Shown here: positions 1 through 8,193 of the stretch, one piece after another
Position numbering within the stretch: position 1 is the stretch's first letter
How the letters are laid out: each line of letters starts with the position of its first letter
Assembly (NCBI GenBank): GCA_024640505.1
Contig: JAHEEV010000003.1
Location: 1-64,000 of the forward strand
Reading direction: 5' to 3'
DNA: 64,000 bases
Source of the DNA: Halieaceae bacterium
GTDB lineage: Bacteria > Pseudomonadota > Gammaproteobacteria > Pseudomonadales > Halieaceae
The notes under the pieces: generated by a model
The model's database searches: none
Told to the model about the DNA's origin: nothing
Seen by the model: only the letters and a program-made list of their open reading frames with translations
Made by a program: the position numbers and the translations under genes

Positions 1-985
1 GCATGCGGTCAGCCTGGGCCTCGAAGTCATCCAGGTGCACGGTCGCGCCTGTCTCATCGATGCTCGCGGTCCCGGAGACGAGGAGCGCGACCTTGTTCGT
101 TTCAGCGACTCGCATACCGCGGGAAAAGTCAGAGCCATACTGCGGGGCTTCATTGAGCGTGGGGGTGGTCATGACGGTTCGCCTGGTCGGTGGAACTGAC
201 TTCACAGCATACACACCCAGGCAGATATCGTGCACTGCAGGCACCAGACCGGCACCTATGCCGGTGCTGGCCGGAATCGGATCTATACCCCGTGCCTCGA
301 AGAACTCGCGTCGCGCCCGGTTCAGGTCCGGGTAATCACGTTCCATCTCCGGCAGATAGATCCAGGTGCGCATGACGTCGCTGAATTCCATTCCCGCCTG
401 CTGCAGCAGGTTTTCGGCCACACCGAACATGGCGTGAGTCTGCTCGTAGGCACACTCACCACCCCCGTAGAGACCACCCGCATAAAAACGGACCTCGTCG
501 CCCACGTGGACCCGCAGGCCGTGAGAACGGGTGCACTCGGTGCAGTCGCAGTTGGAACTGGCCTCAATGACCTCGGCCCGAAGTGGATGATCGGGGAGGA
601 CCGCCTGGATCAAAACCTCCAGGTTGGTCCCGTCGTTCAGGGGGGGTTGCTGGATCTCAGCCCTGGCGGGTCGATGAGACATCGCTTCGCGTTGATTGAG
701 CACTCGCTCGCGTGCCGCGCGTGTGGAATCAATATCGGCCCGGGCATTTCGCAGGAAAACCGTCTCAGAAACGATTGATTCGTAACTGCCGCCCTCGGTT
801 TCGAGGGTGTCGAGTATCGCGCGGTAGATGGCTTCTGCCTGAGAACCCGCATCCACCACTTCGGCGGGGGGCTGGCAGCTGAAGAACAGCTCACGGGCCG
901 CAGGGCCCGCTACTCGACGCAGGTTGATCGAGCAGCCATGGGACTGGATCGTTTCGGCAGGGGAATCCTCAGACACTAAGATCAT
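1..985 (-). CDS. Chorismatase-like / RidA-superfamily protein (3' end beyond the window)
   Basis: I translated this frame directly: it is open from an ATG at 985-983, which directly follows an in-frame TAG, to the window edge, giving 328 residues without a stop. Recognisable blocks include LYGGGECAYEQTHAMF, a ROF-like stretch DLNRARREFFEARG, PASTGIGAGLVPAVHD, APQYGSDFSRGMRV and near the end VSGTASIDETGATVHLDD. These resemble FkbO/Hyg5/XanB2-type chorismatases, which consist of two RidA (YjgF)-like folds and hydrolyse chorismate to hydroxybenzoates or dihydro-derivatives. The usual length of about 330-350 residues means only the last few residues are missing. It lies downstream of the beta-helix gene on the same strand with a GC-rich hairpin between. 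The exact reaction cannot be read from sequence; another RidA-type two-domain protein is the alternative. Confidence 0.6.
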   Translation of the reverse strand, partial: MILVSEDSPAETIQSHGCSINLRRVAGPAARELFFSCQPPAEVVDAGSQAEAIYRAILDTLETEGGSYESIVSETVFLRNARADIDSTRAARERVLNQREAMSHRPARAEIQQPPLNDGTNLEVLIQAVLPDHPLRAEVIEASSNCDCTECTRSHGLRVHVGDEVRFYAGGLYGGGECAYEQTHAMFGVAENLLQQAGMEFSDVMRTWIYLPEMERDYPDLNRARREFFEARGIDPIPASTGIGAGLVPAVHDICLGVYAVKSVPPTRRTVMTTPTLNEAPQYGSDFSRGMRVAETNKVALLVSGTASIDETGATVHLDDFEAQADRM

Positions 986-1010
986 CTAGCCTGGGGTCGG
1001 ACTCGGGGTT

Positions 1011-1034
1011 CCCGGGCCGCTCACGCGGCCTCGG
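1011..1034. terminator. GC-rich hairpin between two minus-strand genes
   Basis: GGCCGC-tcac-GCGGCC forms a perfect 6-bp stem with a 4-nt loop and flanking CCCG/CGGG that can extend it. It sits between the stop of the beta-helix gene and the start of the chorismatase-like gene. There is no T tract, so an intrinsic terminator is only a possibility. Confidence 0.3.
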
Positions 1035-1059
1035 GTCTCAGGTCGGCTGGCGAGGACAG

Positions 1060-2277
1060 CTAGCAGCCGTCCGTGGGCAGCTCGCCGTCGGGCTCGGTGG
1101 AGAAATAAGTGAAACCCTCGGGCTTGTTTTTCTTGAAGCAGTTGCCCGACGACGACTCGCCGGCGAGCGCGCCGGCGGAGGCGTAGGTGAGGTCCGCGGC
1201 CAGGTCTTCGAGGGGAGGGCCTAAAGGCGGCGGGTTAGTGCCGTTGCCTCTCACCTTGTTCTGCGAGACCAGATTGTTGTTCACGGAAGGATCGTAAAAA
1301 ACATTGTCGATGAACGGAGGCTTTTCGACGCAATTGTATTCGGGGATGGTGCTGGTCGCGGTGCACCATCCGAGGACCCCGATTCCGACGAAGTCGTTGT
1401 TCTCGACCGTGTTCTTCGCGATCACGTTGTCGGACACGCCCATCACCAGGATCCCGATGCCTGGCGGCAGGGCGCCCTGGAAGCTGGTCGGAGGCGCGGG
1501 ATTCGGCAGATTGTTGCTATAGACGTTGTTGTGCTCGACCACCCAGTTCCCCATGTCCGGACGCGGCAGGTTGCCGGCCGAGTTCGGATGGAACAGGGCG
1601 ATGCCGACGGTGTTGTCGTAGACGTCGTTGTGCATGACCTCGATATCAACCGATACGTTGACCTCGAGGCCTATCGGGCTGTTGGAAAGGTCATTGCCGA
1701 TGACCCGGACGTTCTGGGAGGCCGCCACCCACATCGCGGTGTCCAGCGCGCCGTAGGAGACGTTGTTCTGGACCAGCCCGTTCGCGGAGATGGTCGGATA
1801 GATGCCGTTATGGCGATTGTTCGACGATTCGTTGCGGATGATCTTGAAACCGTTCACGAAGCGGGTCTGGATTCCGTTGCCCGGAAAGTCCTGCACCGTG
1901 AAGCCGCGAATGTAGAAGCCCTGGAGCTCGTCCGCACACCCTCCCACCGGGACCTCGGGCCCACAAGCGGCAGGAGCCGCGTAGACCCCGGTTTCCTGAG
2001 CCCCGGAGTGGCTGAGGATGACCTTGCCCGCGTCGCCCCGGCCCTTCTTCACCTTGCCGATCAGGCGGAGGTTGTCGGTGGAGATCCGGAGGCCGAAATA
2101 CTCGTTCTCGGTTGTATACTCCCCGGGCTCCACGAGGATGGTGTCGCCCGGCGCGGCCGTATCAATGGCTGCCTGGATTGAATCGCCCGGATAAACCCGA
2201 TGGACGGCCGCCTGGGCGGCGGTGGCGGTTGCGAATACCACGACGGCAAATAAGGTACTTAAACAGCGCTTTTTCAT
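1060..2277 (-). CDS. Secreted right-handed parallel beta-helix repeat protein
   Basis: 405 residues. A signal peptide is evident (MKKRCLSTLFAVVVF then AQA|AVHRVYPGD, cleavage near residue 23). The mature protein starts with a pectate-lyase/NosD-like pattern (IQAAIDTAAPGDTILVEPGEY) followed by repeated turns such as NNRHNGIYP, VQNNVSYGA, VIGNDLSNS, VMHNDVYDN and IAKNTVENND, the Asn-rich ladders of a right-handed beta-helix. It resembles the TIGR03805 beta-helix family, whose members usually pair with a TIGR03806 (SO2930-type) cytochrome; a possible remnant of such a gene lies near 8.1 kb. Expected location is periplasm or cell surface. Substrate and enzymatic activity are not evident. It is divergent from the gene at 2592 across about 314 bp. 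Confidence 0.75.
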   Translation of the reverse strand: MKKRCLSTLFAVVVFATATAAQAAVHRVYPGDSIQAAIDTAAPGDTILVEPGEYTTENEYFGLRISTDNLRLIGKVKKGRGDAGKVILSHSGAQETGVYAAPAACGPEVPVGGCADELQGFYIRGFTVQDFPGNGIQTRFVNGFKIIRNESSNNRHNGIYPTISANGLVQNNVSYGALDTAMWVAASQNVRVIGNDLSNSPIGLEVNVSVDIEVMHNDVYDNTVGIALFHPNSAGNLPRPDMGNWVVEHNNVYSNNLPNPAPPTSFQGALPPGIGILVMGVSDNVIAKNTVENNDFVGIGVLGWCTATSTIPEYNCVEKPPFIDNVFYDPSVNNNLVSQNKVRGNGTNPPPLGPPLEDLAADLTYASAGALAGESSSGNCFKKNKPEGFTYFSTEPDGELPTDGC

Positions 2278-2591
2278 TCTGATTCTCCGAGCTCTGTTGC
2301 GGCCATATCCAGCTTTGTCAGATGCAATACACCGCTGCGAGAAGACAATACTTCCCCGACTAGATTGGTATAGACGGTCTCTCTCGGCCTGTCAAATTCG
2401 ATGGCGATCGAGAGACCGCAAGCATCGTGGGGCTATTGGCGGGGCGTCGGCAGCGGGTCGCTACATTGACTTGGAATATCCTATCCACCACACTCGCCGG
2501 ATAGTCTCCAGACAAGAGGCCGGGCAGGCCGCCCGGTGAAATTCCTGCTGATTTCCCTAATGAATAAATGAATAAAGGACAATAATCCGAA
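2278..2591. other. Divergent intergenic region with an inverted repeat
   Basis: This 314-bp gap separates two divergent genes and must hold both promoters. The only clear structure is CGGTCTCTC (2375-2383) and its exact reverse complement GAGAGACCG (2410-2418), separated by 26 nt. It could be a stem-loop in a leader transcript or a paired protein site. No convincing sigma70 promoter or small gene was recognised. Confidence 0.4.
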
Positions 2592-4994
2592 GTGATGGGC
2601 CCGCGACAAAAAAAACGAGGCGGCGTACGTGCACGTCTCTGGGGGGCCTCGACGAGGGCCATACTGTATTTTACCGCGGCGCTCGCCCTGGGCGCCTGCC
2701 AGCGGGATCCCGCCCCGATAGCGCCACTCACATTTCCAACCGGGCCTTCCGGCTCTATCGAAATCACCTATCCCCTGGATGAGACCCTGTTTCCTCCGGA
2801 GATCGTCGCCCCGACTTTCAAATGGAACGACACAACCGGGGGTGTAGGGCAGTGGGAGGTCCTGCTGAGATTCGATGGTGAGGACGAGATGCTGCGCTTC
2901 CCCACGACAGAGCCGAGCTGGCGCCCCTCCCGGGAGGACTGGGCGGAAATAAAACGACAATCCACGCAGCAGGATGCCGAGGTGGCGGTCATCGGCGTGG
3001 GACCGGCGGGTAATGCCGCCTCCGCCGCAAGCGTTCGCATCCGCACATCGACGGACCCGGTCGGGGATTCGATTTTTTATCGCGAAGTCCCCCTTCCTTT
3101 CATTTCCGCCGTCCAGGACCCCTCGCGCATCCGCTGGCGTTTCGGCTCGGTTGACTCCGAAGAGCAGCCGCCGATCGTTCTGGACGATCTGCCCGTCTGC
3201 GGGAACTGCCACTCCTTCTCTGGCGACGGCGGTGTCCTGGGCCTCGACGTGGACTACGGCAACGATAAGGGAGGTTATGCCATTCTTCCTGTATCCGAGC
3301 AGATGGTGCTGAATGACGAGAAGATCATCACCTGGAGCGACTACAGGAAAGATGATGGTGAGGCGACCTTCGGGCTCCTCTCCCAGGTCTCGCCCGATGG
3401 CCGCTATGTGATCAGCACCGTGAAAGACCGGGCGGTGTTCGTGGCGACCCCGGGGATTGAATTCTCCCAGCTCTTTTTCCCGATCAAGGGCATCCTCGTG
3501 GTCTACGACACGGTAAACGGTACCTATACACCGCTGCCCGGTGCAGACGACCCCGAATACGTCCAGAGCAACCCCACCTGGAGCCCCGATGGCCAGTCGA
3601 TCGTCTTCGCCCGTACAAAAGTCTACCAGAAGCAGTCGATTGCCAACGCCAGCAGCATTTTGCTGAACGAGAACGATGTCCCCGAGTTCATCGAAGACAA
3701 GGAACCGTTCAAGTTCGATCTTTATCGCGTGCCGTTCAACGATGGGCGAGGGGGTATTGCCGCACCCATAGAGGGCGCCTCGCACAACGGCATGAGCAAT
3801 TTCTTCGCCAAATTCTCGCCCGACGGCAAGTGGATTGTCTTTACCAAGGCGGAAAACTACATGCTGCTCATGCCGGACAGCGAGCTCTACATCATCCCTG
3901 CAGACGGGGGCGAGGCCCGACGCCTGCGCGCCAACACGTCGCGCATGAACTCCTGGCACAGCTTCTCGTCGAACGGCCGCTGGCTGGTCTTCTCATCCAA
4001 GGCCAATACACCCTACACCCAGCTGTTCCTGACCCACATTGACGAGGAAGGCAACTCCACGCCGCCCGTGGTACTCGATCGCTTCACGGGTGAATACGGT
4101 GCCGCTAACATCCCTGAGTTCGTCCCGCTGCCCGCCGACTCGATCGCGCAGATCAAGGAGCAGTTCCTGGATGCCTACTCCTTCCTGCGCGCGGGCATAG
4201 CCAACGAGCGGACCGGCAACTACCCGGCAGCCGTGCGGGCGTACGACCGCGGTCTCGACGTCGAACCCGAAAACGTGGAGTTGCTGAACGCCAAGGGGTT
4301 CGCGTTGTTTCAGCAGGGCAAAAGCGAGGAAGCAGTAGTCGCATTGGAGAAGGCCCTGGAGGTTGACCCGAAGCACTGGAAATCCCACAACAACATGGCT
4401 CTCGCGTCGATCGATATCGGCGAGCTTGAGTTGGCCGAAGCCCACTATCGTGAGTCTCTGACGATCGAGCCGCAACCTGCTATCTACAACGACCTGGGGT
4501 TCGTGCTGGAACGGCAGGGGTTGTCCTACGAGGCGGTAGAGATGTATCGCAAGTCGCTGGAGCTGGATCCTGAGTCTGAAACTGCCCAATTCAACCTTGC
4601 GGCATCCCTGGCGCGAAGCGGCGAGTTCGCCGAGGCCGAAACCTATTTCCGCAAAGTCCTTGCGAATGACCCAAGCAGCAAGGCTTACAGCGGGCTGGGG
4701 ATCGTGCTGCTGCAGCAGGGTCGCGTGGATGAGGCCATCGCCAGTCTGCGTAAAGCGATCGAGGTGGACCCCGGGAATGCGGTTCCCTACGACCAGTTGG
4801 GTAGCATTCTTGTCCAGCAGGGCAAGCTTGAAGAGGCCGCTTCCACCTACCGTTCCCTTATCCGCAACCAGCCCAGCGCCGCCGCCCACCAGGAGCTGGC
4901 CCAGGTCCTGACGCTTCTCGGGCGCACGGAGGAAGCTCTAAAGGAGCTGGAGATGGCAAAGGCGTTTGAGGGAAGTCCTCGCGCAGCGCTGTAA
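2592..4994 (+). CDS. Lipoprotein with CxxCH motif, beta-propeller-like (PD40) region and TPR array
   Basis: 800 residues from GTG 2592 (ATG at 2595 is the equivalent next start). A transmembrane/lipobox stretch ends LALGAC, giving a probable lipidated Cys36. A Big/Fn3-like segment follows (ITYPLDETLFPPEIVAP), then C203-G-N-C206-H207, a canonical c-type haem attachment motif (CGNCHSF). Repeated PD40/WD-like blades follow: SPDGRYVIST, NPTWSPDGQSIVFAR, KFSPDGKWIVFTKA, FSSNGRWLVFSSK, as in TolB-type propellers. From about residue 535 to the end lie seven or so TPRs (YDRGLDVEPENVELL, LEKALEVDPKHWKSH and similar). It is probably a periplasm- or surface-facing scaffold, possibly haem-bearing. The function is not recognised, and the haem motif needs verification because only one CxxCH is visible. 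Confidence 0.75.
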   Translation: MMGPRQKKRGGVRARLWGASTRAILYFTAALALGACQRDPAPIAPLTFPTGPSGSIEITYPLDETLFPPEIVAPTFKWNDTTGGVGQWEVLLRFDGEDEMLRFPTTEPSWRPSREDWAEIKRQSTQQDAEVAVIGVGPAGNAASAASVRIRTSTDPVGDSIFYREVPLPFISAVQDPSRIRWRFGSVDSEEQPPIVLDDLPVCGNCHSFSGDGGVLGLDVDYGNDKGGYAILPVSEQMVLNDEKIITWSDYRKDDGEATFGLLSQVSPDGRYVISTVKDRAVFVATPGIEFSQLFFPIKGILVVYDTVNGTYTPLPGADDPEYVQSNPTWSPDGQSIVFARTKVYQKQSIANASSILLNENDVPEFIEDKEPFKFDLYRVPFNDGRGGIAAPIEGASHNGMSNFFAKFSPDGKWIVFTKAENYMLLMPDSELYIIPADGGEARRLRANTSRMNSWHSFSSNGRWLVFSSKANTPYTQLFLTHIDEEGNSTPPVVLDRFTGEYGAANIPEFVPLPADSIAQIKEQFLDAYSFLRAGIANERTGNYPAAVRAYDRGLDVEPENVELLNAKGFALFQQGKSEEAVVALEKALEVDPKHWKSHNNMALASIDIGELELAEAHYRESLTIEPQPAIYNDLGFVLERQGLSYEAVEMYRKSLELDPESETAQFNLAASLARSGEFAEAETYFRKVLANDPSSKAYSGLGIVLLQQGRVDEAIASLRKAIEVDPGNAVPYDQLGSILVQQGKLEEAASTYRSLIRNQPSAAAHQELAQVLTLLGRTEEALKELEMAKAFEGSPRAAL

Positions 4995-5142
4995 GGCACA
5001 GGGTGCCTCCGCCACGAATGATGTCACCTCGTCATGGCTGATCAGGCCTTTGCATGATGCGTTCCCTTTACCGGCAGTGGGATCCCGGGCGCGGATATTG
5101 ACGTAGAGTAAGCCGGTGCCCGGCAGGTGTGACAAACCTTCC

Positions 5143-5170
5143 TTGATGCCGCTCTGGCCTCGGTTATAAT
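5143..5170 (+). promoter_or_regulatory. Probable sigma70 promoter of the MBOAT gene pair
   Basis: TTGATG (5143-5148), a 16-bp spacer and a perfect TATAAT (5165-5170) lie about 30 bp upstream of the ATG at 5202, predicting a short leader. The hexamers and spacing match the sigma70 consensus well in an otherwise GC-rich background. Confidence 0.55.
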
Positions 5171-5201
5171 AGGCGCGCTTTTCGCCGGGTTCATAGCGCG
5201 C

Positions 5202-6743
5202 ATGCTATTCAATTCTTTCGAATACCTGTTTCTCTTCCTGCCCGTTGCCTTCATCGCCTTTCAGTTCCTCGCGCGATCAGCGACCACCGAGAAACAGATC
5301 ATCTGGCTGGCCTTTGCCTCACTGGTTTTCTACGCCAGCTGGGAAGCGGTCTACTTGCTGCTGATCGCCGCGTCGATCGCGGGTAATTTTGCCTTCGGCA
5401 AAGTGCTGGCGCGGGGTGCTCCACAGCGCAATCGCGCCTGGTTGTTCGCGGGGGTCAGTTTCAATCTCGGGCTGCTCGGATACTTCAAGTACACGGGCTT
5501 TTTCCTTGAGGGACTGAATGCGCTCGGTCAATGGCTGATACCGATACCCGAGATTACCCTGCCTCTGGCGATCTCGTTTTTCACGTTCCAGCAGATAGCC
5601 TACCTGGTGGATGTCTCTCGTGGTGAATGCCGGGAGTACCAGTTCCACCACTATGCCCTGTTCGTCCTGTTCTTCCCCCAGCTCATCGCGGGGCCGATCG
5701 TGCATCACAAGGAGATGATGCCGCAGTTTGAACAAGTGCGGGACCGGGCGAGGTTGCCCACGGACCTCGTGGTGGGGCTCAGTTTCATCGGCTTTGGACT
5801 GTTCAAGAAAGTGATAATGGCCGATTCGCTGGCCCTCATCGTTGACCCGGTGTTCGATGCGGCGGCCCGCGGAGAACAGATCAGAACCGTGGACGCCCTG
5901 CTGGGCACGTTCGGTTTCAGTTTCCAGATTTATTTCGATTTCTCCGGCTACAGCGATATGGCCATCGGCAGCGCGCGACTGTTCGGCATCAGGTTGCCGG
6001 AAAATTTCCGCTCGCCCTACAAGTCCCGGAGTATGATCGAGATGTGGCGTCGCTGGCATATGACCCTGTCCCGGTTTCTCAGGGACTACCTGTATATCGG
6101 GCTTGGCGGCAATCGACACGGCGTATTCAGGCGCTATCGCAACCTGATGCTCACCATGCTGCTCGGCGGTCTGTGGCATGGAGCCGCCTGGACGTTCGTG
6201 CTCTGGGGCGGGCTTCACGGTATGTATCTCTGCCTCAATCACGGCTGGCGCACCCTGGTGGTTCGCGCAGGATTACAGACGCTGGCCTCGGCGCCCGTAC
6301 TTCAGCCGCTGTTCCTGTTGGTGACTTTCACCGCCTGGGCGATTGCCTTCGTACTGTTCAGGGCCACCGATGTGGGGGTGGCCTGGTCCATCATACATTC
6401 TGGATTTCTCGATTTCTCGACGCAGGGAGGCGCGCTGTTGAACGGCGTACTGGCAGACAGCCTGGTGCGCGAGGCGTCCCTATGGGCAGGGGTGAGTCTG
6501 CCGGGCTACGCCGAGATATACCTGCTGGTCGCTGCCTCGGCGGCCATATGCTGGCTGTTGCCCTGCACTCAGGAACTGATGGCTGACTACAGCCCGGTAT
6601 TGGTGGCGGATAATGCACCGCTGCGACCCGGATCTTTTCGCTGGAAGCCCGGGTTTCGCTATGCGGCTTTAACTGCGGGCCTGATCACCGTCTCGATACT
6701 CAATCTCTCCGCCATCTCCCGCTTCATCTACTTTCAGTTCTAG
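5202..6743 (+). CDS. MBOAT-family membrane O-acyltransferase (AlgI-like)
   Basis: 513 residues with many membrane segments. The N-terminus MLFNSFEYLFLFLPVAF is typical of AlgI/PatA-like proteins. Hallmarks are IYFDFSGYSDMAIGSARLFG, MWRRWHMTLSRFLRDYLYI and LLGGLWHGAAWTFVLWGG, with the conserved MBOAT histidine at residue 326. Family members move an acetyl group across the inner membrane and pass it to an extracytoplasmic SGNH-like partner that acetylates a polysaccharide; the next gene, 2 bp downstream, supplies such a partner. No alginate or other polysaccharide biosynthesis genes are nearby, so the acceptor is unknown. Confidence 0.9.
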   Translation: MLFNSFEYLFLFLPVAFIAFQFLARSATTEKQIIWLAFASLVFYASWEAVYLLLIAASIAGNFAFGKVLARGAPQRNRAWLFAGVSFNLGLLGYFKYTGFFLEGLNALGQWLIPIPEITLPLAISFFTFQQIAYLVDVSRGECREYQFHHYALFVLFFPQLIAGPIVHHKEMMPQFEQVRDRARLPTDLVVGLSFIGFGLFKKVIMADSLALIVDPVFDAAARGEQIRTVDALLGTFGFSFQIYFDFSGYSDMAIGSARLFGIRLPENFRSPYKSRSMIEMWRRWHMTLSRFLRDYLYIGLGGNRHGVFRRYRNLMLTMLLGGLWHGAAWTFVLWGGLHGMYLCLNHGWRTLVVRAGLQTLASAPVLQPLFLLVTFTAWAIAFVLFRATDVGVAWSIIHSGFLDFSTQGGALLNGVLADSLVREASLWAGVSLPGYAEIYLLVAASAAICWLLPCTQELMADYSPVLVADNAPLRPGSFRWKPGFRYAALTAGLITVSILNLSAISRFIYFQF

Positions 6744-6745
6744 CG

Positions 6746-7933
6746 ATGCGACGGCACCTCTTTCTCATCATTATCGCCACGCTGGGTCTGACCGTGTCGG
6801 TGGGCCTGGTGAATTACTGGGTCGATCCGCTGTTGCTGTATCGTCTCAGGGACGGTGGCGGCAACCTGCTCAGTCGGATCGATCAGTTTCCGAATATGCG
6901 CCTGTACAAGCCCTATCATGTCACCAGGCTGAAGCCGGACACACTGGTCATCGGGACGTCCCGGTCGGGCTCCCTGCGCCTTTCTTCGGGTGGGGATGAT
7001 AGATATCCAGCTTACAATGCCTCCATGCCCGGCCTGACCGTGCACGAGCTCGACGCCATGGTAAGGCATACCCATGCCGGAAGCCCGCTGAGCCGGCTGG
7101 TCATCGGGTTGGATTTTCTCGCCCTCGTGACCACTGAACCCTTGTCGCGCCCCGGTTTCGACGACCGGCGGTTGGTCAGATCTGATGACGGATTCCATTC
7201 GGCGGACTTTCTGCTTCAGCGGATGAGTGACGTGAGAGCGACACTGTTCTCGTGGGACATGTTGCGGCAGAGTGTGAGGGCGGTCAGGCGCCCGGAAAAC
7301 CTCCCGAGGAGATATTATTCCGATGGTGCCTGGTCTCAGGTAGGCATGCGACTCTCGGGTACTGCCGGGTATCTCTACAATGCCAGGTTCGGGCTTAACG
7401 TAAAAAACCTGGGTAGCTTTCGCCTCCCGGAAAATATTGAACTGCTCGCCGATCTACTGGATTTCTGCCATCGTAATGGCATTGAAACCACGCTTTTCTT
7501 CACCCCGGTACACGCCTTCTTCGTAGATTTCTGGTACCGCCTGGGACAGGGAGATCTCTGGCGGGATGCCCACGCAGAGGTGCTCAGGGTGAACCGGGCT
7601 GTGGCCGAGGCCCATGACAGTAGTCCGTTCGATGTTCTGGGTTTCCAGGCGGAGGAGCAGGTGGTTGCGGAGCCGATTTATCCCAGAGGCCAGGCCGAAA
7701 AGGCGTGGTTTGGGGACGGGCTTCACTACGGTGACAAACTGGCCGGAAAAATCGGGAGGGCAATCGAGCATTCCCCCCACGGCTTCGGTCTGGTGCTCTC
7801 GGAACATAATCTTGACGTATACCTGGATCAGGTTGAGTCCATCAGTCAGAATTTCGTCAGTAGCAATAAGGGGCAGGTCGCAAAGCTGCACCGGAAACTG
7901 GCGGATGTCGTGAAACTGCAGCCGATACGCTGA
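6746..7933 (+). CDS. SGNH-like (AlgX/AlgJ-type) partner of the MBOAT acyltransferase
   Basis: 395 residues. An N-terminal signal anchor (LFLIIIATLGLTVSVGLVNY) is followed by a short exported segment. LVIGTSRSGSLRLSSG resembles the nucleophile block (GxSR) and WFGDGLHYGDKLAGKI the C-terminal D-x-x-H block of SGNH-fold O-acetyltransferases associated with MBOAT proteins. It starts 2 bp after the MBOAT stop, so the two are surely co-transcribed. Overall identity to AlgX/AlgJ seems low; the call rests on context plus the two short blocks. It would act in the periplasm. Confidence 0.6.
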   Translation: MRRHLFLIIIATLGLTVSVGLVNYWVDPLLLYRLRDGGGNLLSRIDQFPNMRLYKPYHVTRLKPDTLVIGTSRSGSLRLSSGGDDRYPAYNASMPGLTVHELDAMVRHTHAGSPLSRLVIGLDFLALVTTEPLSRPGFDDRRLVRSDDGFHSADFLLQRMSDVRATLFSWDMLRQSVRAVRRPENLPRRYYSDGAWSQVGMRLSGTAGYLYNARFGLNVKNLGSFRLPENIELLADLLDFCHRNGIETTLFFTPVHAFFVDFWYRLGQGDLWRDAHAEVLRVNRAVAEAHDSSPFDVLGFQAEEQVVAEPIYPRGQAEKAWFGDGLHYGDKLAGKIGRAIEHSPHGFGLVLSEHNLDVYLDQVESISQNFVSSNKGQVAKLHRKLADVVKLQPIR

Positions 7934-8040
7934 TTGCGCCGGACGGCGCTCCTGTCCCATCGCGGAGCTTGTAAGGACCTGTCGCCGCCGCCTCCCGCAC
8001 GAGGCCCAGCGCAGGCCCGGATCCTGGTCTATGCCTATTC

Positions 8041-8163
8041 AGTATCGTCCCGGGTGACTCGGATGCGTCCATCATGACCTACCGCATGGATTCTAACGAG
8101 CCGGATGTGCGTATGCCGGAGATCGGTCGCACCCTGATCCACGAAGAGGGCGTCGCCCTATAA
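8041..8163 (+). pseudogene. 3' remnant of an SO2930/TIGR03806-type cytochrome gene
   Basis: Frame +2 across this stretch reads SIVPGDSDASIMTYRMDS then NEPDVRMPEIGRTLIHEE-GVAL and stops at TAA 8161. This resembles the C-terminus of SO2930-family (TIGR03806) proteins, where a VPGDPxxSxxYRxxSxxPxVRMPxxGRxxVHxEGVAL block normally continues into a terminal helix. No upstream part of the protein is detectable in this 257-bp gap, and the final helix is cut by the stop. An ATG at 8074 could start a 29-residue ORF, but the match begins upstream of it. This family usually neighbours beta-helix proteins like the one at 1060-2277, which supports a decayed partner gene. Confidence 0.5.
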
Positions 8164-8192
8164 AAAAACGGCAGGCCAGCCCTCACGAGAGC
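8160..8192 (-). terminator. Possible terminator of the DUF1302 gene
   Basis: On the minus strand, immediately after the stop of the DUF1302 gene, a GC-rich segment with short self-complementary parts (GGC...GCC) is followed by a run of seven T. The stem is weak, so this is a tentative call. Confidence 0.3.
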
Positions 8193-8193
8193 C

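Noticed and set aside
230-778. 182-codon plus-strand open frame at the left edge
   Set aside because: It is antisense to the minus-strand chorismatase-like frame, which has clear protein-like blocks and is open throughout; the plus frame has no recognisable motifs.
2481-3959. 492-codon minus-strand open frame
   Set aside because: Antisense to the PD40/TPR lipoprotein; open because of high GC content at third positions, and without family features.
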